A stretch of 58,821 bases of DNA from Anaerolineae bacterium (GTDB lineage: Bacteria > Chloroflexota > Anaerolineae > Aggregatilineales > J027): NCBI GenBank assembly GCA_019913005.1, contig JAIOHL010000215.1, positions 1 through 58,821 on the forward strand, read 5' to 3'. This document shows, piece after piece, positions 17,813-25,426 of the stretch. A program made the translations under genes and the position numbers. The notes beneath the pieces are model-generated. The model was not told the DNA's origin, did not search any database, and worked only from the letters and a program-made list of their open reading frames with translations. The stretch's first letter is position 1. Every line of letters starts with the position of its first letter.

Positions 17813-18079
17813 ATGGGGATTGTAACACCCACCGCGCTCATCAACGAAATTATTGATTTTCTTGTGGATGGGCCTTCATTGGAAGCAATTATCATGTTCA
17901 GACCGTCTCAACAAATTGATGAACGTCTGCATGTATTACTTAACCACCAAAGTGAAAATCAAATCACACCGCAAGAGCTTGAAGAGCTAGAGCAATATGT
18001 AGTTTGGGATCACTTGATGACGATGCTCAAACTCAAAGCGCAGCTAAAATGGGCGGGACAAAATGAATCTAGTAAGTGA
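17813..18079 (+). CDS. Small acidic helical protein, partner of the HNH-like gene
   Basis: An 88-residue soluble protein, likely all-helical, with Glu-rich LEELEQYVVWDHLMTMLK near the C-terminus. GGAGAAGGTAGAG precedes the ATG. The 17-base overlap with the next gene and the size order (small acidic protein first) recall toxin-antitoxin or immunity pairs. Similar small genes sit before HNH genes in Chloroflexota and cyanobacteria as far as I recall. No function is proven. Confidence 0.6.
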   Translation: MGIVTPTALINEIIDFLVDGPSLEAIIMFRPSQQIDERLHVLLNHQSENQITPQELEELEQYVVWDHLMTMLKLKAQLKWAGQNESSK

Positions 18080-18488
18080 CGACCTTCGGCGGGCGGTGAT
18101 GGAACGCGCTGGCGAGTGTTGCGAATACTGTCTCATTCACTCCCAATTCAAATTATTCTCCTTTCATGTCGGCCTTGTCATCCCAGAACGACATGGTGGT
18201 GAGATAAAATTAGACAATTTATCCTTTAGTTGTGTAGCCTGTAGTTTTTGTAAGAGCATGGATATTGGTTCCCTTGACCCTGAAACACAGCTAATAACTG
18301 GCTACTATAATCCCCGCAAGCAAAAATGGTCGGAGCATTTCCAGCTAAAGGGTGCAACGATTGAGCCGCTTACACCAGAGGGGCGTGTAATGGTCAGAAT
18401 GTTGCATCTAAACTCGCCTGAGCGCGTCCAAGAACGAACTTTGATGATACAGTTAGGTTGTTATCCTCTTTGGAAAAATAAAGAGTAA
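18063..18488 (+). CDS. HNH-nuclease-like protein with altered active-site motif
   Basis: The 141-residue protein has the HNH framework: Cys20-x2-Cys23, IPERHGG at residues 40-46, DNL at 51-53 and the second Cys pair Cys57/Cys60. In active relatives the first motif reads DH before IIP; here it is Gly37-Leu38, and the last motif, normally N-x-x-K after CxxC, reads SFCKS. The zinc site may remain, but the catalytic His appears lost. It may be a non-cutting DNA- or RNA-binding derivative, or be decaying. The gene overlaps its upstream partner by 17 bases, and the cyclase-start fragment follows after seven bases. Confidence 0.7.
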   Translation: MNLVSDDLRRAVMERAGECCEYCLIHSQFKLFSFHVGLVIPERHGGEIKLDNLSFSCVACSFCKSMDIGSLDPETQLITGYYNPRKQKWSEHFQLKGATIEPLTPEGRVMVRMLHLNSPERVQERTLMIQLGCYPLWKNKE

Positions 18489-18495
18489 ATTACGT

Positions 18496-18657
18496 ATGAC
18501 CCTCGACCCCCAATTCAAAGCCAACCTTGCTCGCTTTATCCCTGCCGATTTGATGGATTTGCTGCCGGACGATGACAAGGCCATGACGCAAGCCATCCGC
18601 CGACTCAGCAGCCTGCAAAAATCGGTGTCCTCATTCCTGCCGCTCTACATCGCCGAT
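18496..18657 (+). repeat. Left copy of 162-bp direct repeat (partner 19209-19370)
   Basis: The two copies lie 713 bases apart, are about 96% identical, and both also share TAAAGAGTA some nine bases before the ATG. Between them is the minus-strand membrane-protein gene at 18705-19001. The direct repeat therefore brackets a gene absent from the presumed original order HNH gene then cyclase. Confidence 0.85.
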
Positions 18658-18708
18658 CTGACTGACAACTCAATAGACTGGCATCTCGGTATCGAAATAT
18701 ATGGCTAA
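18496..18708 (+). pseudogene. Duplicated 5' fragment of the cyclase gene
   Basis: The first 54 codons match the start of the cyclase gene at 19209 with six base differences in 162 (four of them silent), then the frame runs into unrelated sequence and stops after 70 residues. It has lost both cyclase domains and the ATPase. It follows the HNH gene by seven bases. It may be translated but is best read as a leftover of a duplication. Confidence 0.75.
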
Positions 18709-19001
18709 TTGATCTTTCGAACGTTTTTTCCTGTTGCGTCTGCATAGGCCGCAATTCCTGCTGTTGGTAACAAAAAACTCAGAGCCAGCAAACAACCTGA
18801 AATTTGAGGCGAAGCAAAGGCTAATACAAATGCCAAAACAAACATTGTATTCGCCCCCCAAAATAGATAACCTGCTCTCAGGAAGCGTTTTTTAATATCC
18901 TCATCCTCAAGAACTTTTGCCTTTGCAATACTTTTCCATCCGACACAAAAGGTATACACATGCCAAAGAACTGCTCCCAAAGCGTTACACCATTCTTCCA
19001 T
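18705..19001 (-). CDS. Small three-helix membrane protein inside the duplicated cyclase start
   Basis: I start at ATG 19001, preceded by GGGAGAGG; the frame is open to 19100. The 98-residue product has hydrophobic segments at about residues 7-21, 44-64 and 67-86, separated by a charged loop (KVLEDEDIKKRF). It is an inner-membrane protein of unknown function. It is the only gene between two copies of the cyclase gene start, on the opposite strand to its neighbours, and its stop overlaps the end of the cyclase fragment by four bases. The surrounding bases look more AT-rich than the cyclase gene, in keeping with a separate origin. Confidence 0.55.
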   Translation of the reverse strand: MEEWCNALGAVLWHVYTFCVGWKSIAKAKVLEDEDIKKRFLRAGYLFWGANTMFVLAFVLAFASPQISGCLLALSFLLPTAGIAAYADATGKNVRKIN

Positions 19002-19208
19002 CTTGCCTCTCCCTTGCAGCATTAGCGAATAAACTGGTATACGAAATATCAAGAGTAAATGGTAGCATGTTAATTCAAGACTGTATAAGAACGTGTCCAC
19101 AAGAAACTATTATTTTTTCGCTCCGTCGCCTACAATGTCAGCAGGCCTAGCGATTTAAGGATATTATTGAATTTAAGTGCATTAGAATTCATTAAAGAGT
19201 AGTTCTAT

Positions 19209-22200
19209 ATGACCCTCGACCCCCAATTCAAAGCTAACCTTGCCCGCTTTATCCCTGCCGATTTGATGGAGTTGCTGCCGGACGATGACAAGGCCATGTC
19301 GCAGGCCATCCGCCGACTCAGCAGCCTGCAAAAATCGGTGTCCTCGTTCCTGCCGCTCTACATCGCCGATAATGAAGATTTGCTCACCCGCGATTATGGC
19401 GATTCCCGCCCCGGCACGTTCATGTTTTCGGACGTTTCCGGCTTCACGTCGCTCTCGGAAAAATTGCAGGTTGCCAAAGGGGTGGAGGCCGTCGAAATTT
19501 TGACGGAAGTCATCAACGACTATTTTGCGACCATGCTGGAAATCATCGCCAAGTCCAACGGGGAGTTATTGAAATTCGCCGGGGATGCCCTGCTCGTGTT
19601 TTTCCCTGAACAAAAGGGCGAGGGGGATGTCGCGGCAAAAGCCATCCGCACCGGACTTCGGATGCAGCGGGCCATGATGCAAAAATTCCAACCCCTCCAG
19701 CATCCCGTTTTGGCAGAGATGTTCGGTAAGGATCATGGCATGGAACTCACCATGTCGGTGGGCATCAGTCGCGGGCATCTGTTTGAGGCACTCGTCGGCA
19801 ATGACATCCAGCGCGACCATATTATTCAGGGTGGCCTGCCGGGAATGGCGATGTTGGCGGAGGAAGCGGGTATCCGCGATGACGTGATTATTGATGCCGC
19901 ATTATTTGAGGACTATCAAACCGAATTTGAGATGGCCCCGACCAAAGAAGAGGGCTTTTATCAGGTCGTGGATAATTTTGGCGACGGTCTGAGCGATTAC
20001 GAAATCAATGCCCCCAAGCGGCGGCGGGGCGGTGTGGTGGGCCTGCTCAGTTTTGAAGATAAAGACCTGCTGGCGGATTTGCAGAAGGAATATCACAAAC
20101 TGGCGACGGTAGCCAAATATGTCGCGCCGGAAATCGTCAATAAACTGGCGGTGACAGGCGACCATGTGGAAAGCGAAAACCGCCCCGCGACGGTCATGTT
20201 TGTCAATTTCAACGGGTTTGCCGAATTATTGGAGCAGTGGGGGCCGGATAATCTGAGTTTGCTAGTCTCCGTCTTGGATCGCTATTACGGCACCATGCAG
20301 CGTGTGATCACCAGCAACGGTGGCTCGCTTACCCGCACTGACCCCTTTGGACGCGGCACAAAAATGCTGATTACCTTCGGCGCTCCGGTGGCCCATCCCG
20401 ACGACCCCGTGCGGGCAGTGGCGACGGCGATGGAAATGAACTGGCAGTTGGATCGCCTCAATACGCGCCTTTTGGACGAACTCCCCAAAGAACTGCACCG
20501 TTGGCCCTTCATCACCCAAAAAATGGGCATCGCGCAGGGTTTTGTCTATGCAGGCGAGGCGGGGTGGCGGGCGCGGCGCGAATATACCGTCATGGGCGAT
20601 GATGTCAATTTGGCGGCACGACTGATGAAAGCGGCTGAACCCGGTCAGGTGGTCATTAGCAAACGGGTGCATCGGCGGGTCAATTTACACTTCCAAACCG
20701 TCGAACTGCCCCCCCTGAAATTAAAGGGCAAAGCCGAACCCGTGCTGGCCTATTCGGTACAGGGGGTTACGGCCCGTTCCGCCGATTTGCCACTCACTTC
20801 CTCAACCAAATTCGTGGGGCGGGATGTGTTGATGCTGACCCTCAGTTATGCCCTACAAACCGCCAAAGGGCCGCGTCGTCGTCGTGCATTTGCCCTGTCG
20901 GGTGAGGCGGGGGTCGGCAAGACACGCATTATGCAGCATTCTTATCAGGAGGCGGCGGCGCAGGGCTTTTTTAGCGCATGGTCAACATGCAGTACCCGCG
21001 ATAATCAACATACCACATGGGGCCGCCTGCTCTCTCAACTGCTGCGCCTCGATCAACTCAAAAGTGCCCGTGAACAGCATCGCTTTTTACGCAACCGCCT
21101 TGCCGAATTGAACCTGATGGAGTTGTACGTACCCCTATGTGATTTATTTGAACTGCCCCCCGACCAAGAAGGCATGACCGACACCTTAAAGTTTGACCCG
21201 GATGATACCATGCTGCGTGCCCTAGACGATTATCAAGCCCGCCGCTCTACGCAAGATATTCCGGTATCGCCTGCCCCGGTCAACGAGGCGACCAAGCCCG
21301 AAGGTAAGCAGATTAAAGACATCTTTGCCCTGTTAGCCGAGCGTAAATTAGACAGCACCCGCAGTTCTGGTATTTTTGGTGATGTACGTGACCAAGCCCA
21401 GAAAAAAGTGGCACAAGCTGTCCAATCCGGCGAAACCATGACCTCGCTGTTTGATGCCGCCGAGCAAAAAATCAACATTGCCGACGCGGTGTTGCATTTC
21501 CTCCAAGCGTTCTCCAATGAAACACCGACCCTGCTGGTGATTGATGATCTGCACAGTGCCACCCCCGAAGCCATCACCATTCTGCGGCGGGTGTTGGACG
21601 AAATTAAGAAAGCCCGTCTGGTGATTTCCGTCGCCTACGAACCGCTGAAAGTGATTGATTTGGGATTGCAGCCCAACGAAATTAAGGATTTCAGCCACGA
21701 TGAGGTCATCCAGATGGCGCAGGCGATTTTGGAGGCCGATGAAATTGGGGCGCATTTGGATGAATTTTTGTGGGAGCGCACCAAAGGCCGTCCCCTCTTT
21801 GTCGAATCCCTGCTCCAAGTCCTGCGCGACAACAAACATATCTGGCGGCGCACGGGCAAATATGAACTGAAAAAGGACGCCAATCTCGACATGCTGCCGG
21901 ATGATGTGCGCGGGTTGATTACCAGCCGTGTGGATCGCCTATCGCAAGAGAGCAAGGAATTGTTACGGGCGGCGGCGGTCTTGGGTGAAGGCTTCTCACG
22001 TCAGGCGGTTGGGGCGGTGGCTCAAGTCGAAAATGAGCAAAAATTGGAGGCCCTGCTCAAAGATTTGACCGAAAAGCAGTTGATTGAACCCCAACCTGAT
22101 GGCACGTATCATTTTAGACATGGCCTTGCCGAAAGCACGGTTTATGAAAGCCTGACCCGTCAGCAGCGCATGAATTTGCATCGGCTGGCAGCGAAATATT

Positions 22201-22430
22201 TTCAGGAGCAGGGGGGTGAATTGACCGACGCCCTGTTGCTGGAAATCGCCTACCATCTGCTGAAATCGGGTAATCCGCTGCGGGCGATGGAGGTCATCAC
22301 CACTGGAGCGCAGCAGGCTGAAGAAATCGGCGACGTCGGGCGGGCTTTATCGCTTTATCATCGGGCGCTCGATATTTTCCCGAACGACAAAACCCTCCCG
22401 CTGGAAATCGAGCGATTAGAGAGCTTGTAA
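19209..22430 (+). CDS. Soluble-adenylyl-cyclase-type protein: two cyclase domains plus AAA ATPase
   Basis: The 1073-residue protein has a short unique N-terminus (1-54), cyclase domain C1 (about 68-225), cyclase domain C2 (about 325-510), and an AAA/STAND-type ATPase with Walker A GEAGVGKTR near 563 and Walker B LLVIDDLH near 775, ending in helical repeats. C1 keeps the metal Asp75 and Asp126 and Lys122 but lacks the transition-state Asn/Arg. C2 lacks the metal Asp residues (VNFNGF; PFGRG) but has VNLAARL with Asn and Arg and the Thr of EYTVMGD. This complementary split is that of mammalian soluble adenylyl cyclase, so one active site should form between C1 and C2 and make cAMP. Bicarbonate response is possible by analogy. 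The stop overlaps the next start. Confidence 0.88.
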   Translation: MTLDPQFKANLARFIPADLMELLPDDDKAMSQAIRRLSSLQKSVSSFLPLYIADNEDLLTRDYGDSRPGTFMFSDVSGFTSLSEKLQVAKGVEAVEILTEVINDYFATMLEIIAKSNGELLKFAGDALLVFFPEQKGEGDVAAKAIRTGLRMQRAMMQKFQPLQHPVLAEMFGKDHGMELTMSVGISRGHLFEALVGNDIQRDHIIQGGLPGMAMLAEEAGIRDDVIIDAALFEDYQTEFEMAPTKEEGFYQVVDNFGDGLSDYEINAPKRRRGGVVGLLSFEDKDLLADLQKEYHKLATVAKYVAPEIVNKLAVTGDHVESENRPATVMFVNFNGFAELLEQWGPDNLSLLVSVLDRYYGTMQRVITSNGGSLTRTDPFGRGTKMLITFGAPVAHPDDPVRAVATAMEMNWQLDRLNTRLLDELPKELHRWPFITQKMGIAQGFVYAGEAGWRARREYTVMGDDVNLAARLMKAAEPGQVVISKRVHRRVNLHFQTVELPPLKLKGKAEPVLAYSVQGVTARSADLPLTSSTKFVGRDVLMLTLSYALQTAKGPRRRRAFALSGEAGVGKTRIMQHSYQEAAAQGFFSAWSTCSTRDNQHTTWGRLLSQLLRLDQLKSAREQHRFLRNRLAELNLMELYVPLCDLFELPPDQEGMTDTLKFDPDDTMLRALDDYQARRSTQDIPVSPAPVNEATKPEGKQIKDIFALLAERKLDSTRSSGIFGDVRDQAQKKVAQAVQSGETMTSLFDAAEQKINIADAVLHFLQAFSNETPTLLVIDDLHSATPEAITILRRVLDEIKKARLVISVAYEPLKVIDLGLQPNEIKDFSHDEVIQMAQAILEADEIGAHLDEFLWERTKGRPLFVESLLQVLRDNKHIWRRTGKYELKKDANLDMLPDDVRGLITSRVDRLSQESKELLRAAAVLGEGFSRQAVGAVAQVENEQKLEALLKDLTEKQLIEPQPDGTYHFRHGLAESTVYESLTRQQRMNLHRLAAKYFQEQGGELTDALLLEIAYHLLKSGNPLRAMEVITTGAQQAEEIGDVGRALSLYHRALDIFPNDKTLPLEIERLESL

Positions 22431-22921
22431 TGACCGATTTCAACGAGGCTAGATGGATAGAAGCATGGATGGATACCTATATCCATTATGCGTTGTTGCT
22501 CTTGTATTTTAAAGACGACACCCTAAAAATCTATGATCCCCAAGATCAAAAATTCGTGAACGAAACTTTTCCGAATTATGATGAAGCCTGTAGTTGGCTT
22601 TGGGAAGATGAGTATCACAAAATAGAAACCCGTTATGTTTTTGAGGAAGATGAGATTTTGACAAGTATCGAGCCTTTTATCCGAGATAAATCCAAGTTAA
22701 CTGAGACACAATGGGTTGAGGTGTGGATTGAGTTTGTCTACAATCCCAACATATTCCTATTATACGGGTTCAAGGATGGTTCTTTGAAAATCTTTAATCC
22801 CAAAGATAAAGGCCACGAAAGAGCCACATTTTCCTCGTATGCGGAGGCATATGATTGGCTGAGTGAAGACGAATACGACCATATCCGAACCCGCCTCTAT
22901 CTCATTGATGACCCTGAATGA
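22430..22921 (+). CDS. Tandem-repeat protein of two 75-residue units, coupled to the cyclase
   Basis: The 163-residue protein consists of two related units. Unit 1 has WIEAWMDTYIHYALLLLYFK, TLKIYDPQDQ and SWLWEDEYHKIETR; unit 2 has WVEVWIEFVYNPNIFLLYGF, SLKIFNPKDK and DWLSEDEYDHIRTR. Each looks like a small alpha/beta domain with an acidic WxxEDEY turn. The start codon shares one base with the cyclase stop, so translation is coupled and the product may bind the cyclase. It is acidic and soluble. Family not recognised; the wording of the repeat resembles small immunity or adaptor proteins but no motif proves this. Confidence 0.65.
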   Translation: MTDFNEARWIEAWMDTYIHYALLLLYFKDDTLKIYDPQDQKFVNETFPNYDEACSWLWEDEYHKIETRYVFEEDEILTSIEPFIRDKSKLTETQWVEVWIEFVYNPNIFLLYGFKDGSLKIFNPKDKGHERATFSSYAEAYDWLSEDEYDHIRTRLYLIDDPE

Positions 22922-22936
22922 AAGTATAGAACAATT

Positions 22937-23737
22937 GTGAACGACGAAGCCTATCTCGACATCATCTTAAAACGTATCCGAGTCTGCAAATCCTACCGAC
23001 CTAAATTTGGGCAGGGAGCAGGTGAAGGGCTTACACTCGAACAATTCCAAGACCTCTACGGATCAGATGTGTTTTATGCGTGGTTTGGATTAGACCACCC
23101 CTTGATGTATGCCGCACACAAGGCCGCTGGTGGCATCACATCGGTTTATCGGCAAATCGGGACAGGCTGTGAAGAATTATTCCGGCAAATTTTGAAAGAT
23201 CAATTTATCTTGGATAATTCGCAGGTCTCATGGTCATATGACATTCCACGACCCGATGGTTCTTCGCGTCGCTTGGCCCTCGATGGTCGTTTGACTTTTG
23301 CGGATATTGAAAATCCGAGCAAATCTGGACTTTTGAAAAACTGGATGCGTGAAGCATCTGCTCATCTCGGTATTGAACCCGCGATTGTTGAGGCCTTACG
23401 CGGGGTCGTTTTTGAAGTCCGGCAGGGTTACAAAAGCAAAGATTCCAAGCGCCAGAATGCCGATATTGCCAATGCCGCCGCTGCCTACACACAGGGCTAT
23501 TTCCCCGTCGCGTTGATATTGTCTACTCAAATTGACAATGACCTTGTATATCGTTATCAAAGCCAACGCTGGCAGATATTGCGAGGATATTCATCAGGTA
23601 CTGCTATTCATTCGACCTATACATTTATGCGCGAGGTTATTGGGTTTGATTTGGCAGCATTCCTTCAACACAATTCGTCGCTCCTCACTACAGAAATCAT
23701 TGAAGTCTTGGAAAGCCTTTTAAGTGCCGATGAATAG
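22937..23737 (+). CDS. Type II restriction endonuclease, possibly CfrBI-like
   Basis: A 266-residue protein with a GTG start and no clear ribosome binding site, 15 bases after the repeat protein. A PD-(D/E)xK-like arrangement is visible in LALDGRLTF and, about 60 residues on, FEVRQGYKSKD, followed by IANAAAAYTQGYFPVALILS. The pattern recalls the CfrBI family (CCWWGG), though I am not certain. The next gene is an SPPY methyltransferase that overlaps its end, the usual type II arrangement. No controller gene or C-box was seen for this pair, so expression control may rest on translational coupling. Confidence 0.7.
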   Translation: MNDEAYLDIILKRIRVCKSYRPKFGQGAGEGLTLEQFQDLYGSDVFYAWFGLDHPLMYAAHKAAGGITSVYRQIGTGCEELFRQILKDQFILDNSQVSWSYDIPRPDGSSRRLALDGRLTFADIENPSKSGLLKNWMREASAHLGIEPAIVEALRGVVFEVRQGYKSKDSKRQNADIANAAAAYTQGYFPVALILSTQIDNDLVYRYQSQRWQILRGYSSGTAIHSTYTFMREVIGFDLAAFLQHNSSLLTTEIIEVLESLLSADE

Positions 23738-24950
23738 ACAACCCGACCTGACCTTCAAACACAATCTCAAAAATGGGCGGCATGGCTGGCTGCGACTGAC
23801 CCCGGCCTACTCCATCAAAGTAGTCGAGCAGCTATTAGGCCAAGTGCCGGATGTAAGTCACGTCCTTGACCCATTTTCGGGTAGTGGCACAACAGGGTTG
23901 GTGTGTGCCGAACGCGGTATTGATTCGACCCTTGTTGAAATAAACCCTTTTTTAGTCTGGCTGGCAGGAGGCAAAACGGCTAATTACACATCGGATGACC
24001 TGCTCAAGACTCTTTCGATGGCTAATGAAATCAGCCACCGTGTCAAATCACAGCAACATGGTCATTTCTGGACACCCCCCATTAGCAATATTGAGCGTTG
24101 GTGGTCAGGCGAGTCGCTGCGAATGCTGGGGGGGATTCATGGCGAACTGGATGTGCTTGACCCCAGTCCTGCCAAAAACCTTCTGTTGGTCGCGTTTTGT
24201 CGTCTTATTATCGAAACCTCCAATGCCGCCTTTAACCATCAATCTATGTCTTTCAAAGACGCCTCCGTACAGCAACTCAGCTTTGAAGAGATGCGTCCAC
24301 ATCGCTTTTTAGAACTCGTGGAGGAAATCGCCCGTTCCGCCGAATATCCACTTGCTACCCCTGTCGAAATCATCTGCGCCGATTCACGCCAGATTCCCAC
24401 ACCCACCAGCACCCTATATGATTGTGTGATTACCTCTCCGCCTTATCCCAATCGTATGAGCTATATCCGCGAACTCCGCCCGTATATGTATTGGCTTGGG
24501 TTTTTGAACGAGGCGCGTGAGGCGGGGGAACTCGATTGGCAGGCAATTGGCGGGACATGGGGCATTGCTACCAGTCGTTTGCAGCAGTGGCAGGCGGATG
24601 ACGTTCAAATCCCCGGTTTCCAGACCATGCTTCAGCAAATTCAGCAAAGCAGTCCTTTGTTGGCAAATTATGTGCATCGTTATTTTGTAGACATAGCCAC
24701 CCATTTAACCAACTTAAAACCGACATTAGCAGATGGGGCGCGACTATTTTATGTCATCGGGAACGCGAAATTTTATGATACGCTTGTCCCTAGCGAACAA
24801 ATTTACGCGCATCTGTTAGCTGAACTTGGATTTTTGGACATAGGTATCGAAAAATTGCGAAAACGCAATTCCAAAAAAGAACTCTTTGAATATGTGGTGA
24901 CGGCGACCATGCCTGATCGTGCCGCACGGGGCAGTCGGGAAAAATTCTAG
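23724..24950 (+). CDS. DNA methyltransferase partner of the second restriction endonuclease
   Basis: The 408-residue enzyme has the AdoMet motif DPFSGSGTTGLVCAERG near residue 47 ahead of the catalytic motif TSPPYPNRMSY near residue 236, so the motif order (AdoMet site first) is the reverse of that in the ScaI-type methylase. SPPY favours N4-cytosine or, less often, N6-adenine methylation. I keep the GTG at 23724 because GGAAAG lies seven bases upstream; ATG 23730 is the alternative. Either start overlaps the endonuclease gene end. An insert of about 120 residues before the catalytic motif probably carries target recognition. The enzyme appears complete. Confidence 0.82.
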   Translation: MPMNRQPDLTFKHNLKNGRHGWLRLTPAYSIKVVEQLLGQVPDVSHVLDPFSGSGTTGLVCAERGIDSTLVEINPFLVWLAGGKTANYTSDDLLKTLSMANEISHRVKSQQHGHFWTPPISNIERWWSGESLRMLGGIHGELDVLDPSPAKNLLLVAFCRLIIETSNAAFNHQSMSFKDASVQQLSFEEMRPHRFLELVEEIARSAEYPLATPVEIICADSRQIPTPTSTLYDCVITSPPYPNRMSYIRELRPYMYWLGFLNEAREAGELDWQAIGGTWGIATSRLQQWQADDVQIPGFQTMLQQIQQSSPLLANYVHRYFVDIATHLTNLKPTLADGARLFYVIGNAKFYDTLVPSEQIYAHLLAELGFLDIGIEKLRKRNSKKELFEYVVTATMPDRAARGSREKF

Positions 24951-25027
24951 GCCGCGCTGCGAAAAGTAGCTGATGTTGAACCACCAGAAGAGGATCGCTT
25001 TTGAAATTAATCAGTTGAGGCATATGT

Positions 25028-25339
25028 ATGCGCTTCGGCAACCTGAACAACCAACAAGAAACCGATAAGGCGCTGGCGAACATCTGCGAGGATTTGAAGC
25101 CCATCCTCGAACGTGAACTCGTCGCTGGAAATCGCGTGCTGTCGTGCGAACTTTTTGACAACCTCGATAACTACACCCACAGCTATGTCTTGATTCAGCT
25201 AGGCCGCCGCATGATGCTCAATCATGAACCCCTGCCCGACCATCTCAAGTATATTTTGACCGCCGATGCCCATTATTGGTGGTCGGAGATTGGCTGCACC
25301 ATCCATCATCACCTGATTATTGATTCATTTTCAATCTAA
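25028..25339 (+). CDS. Hypothetical protein of 103 residues
   Basis: The start ATG has GAGG seven bases upstream. The product is soluble and probably helical, with LGRRMMLNHEPLPDHLKYIL in the middle and a His/Trp-rich end (AHYWWSEIGCTIHHHLIID). I recognise no family. It stands alone between the methyltransferase and the JAMM-like gene, and a His-rich tail could bind metal. Confidence 0.5.
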   Translation: MRFGNLNNQQETDKALANICEDLKPILERELVAGNRVLSCELFDNLDNYTHSYVLIQLGRRMMLNHEPLPDHLKYILTADAHYWWSEIGCTIHHHLIIDSFSI

Positions 25340-25426
25340 CCGGGGTCGCTTTTCAATATGAAGTAGCTCATGTTATCCTGTTAATAACAATTGGCACGGG
25401 GCGAGTGGGATAAGGGACATTGTCAC

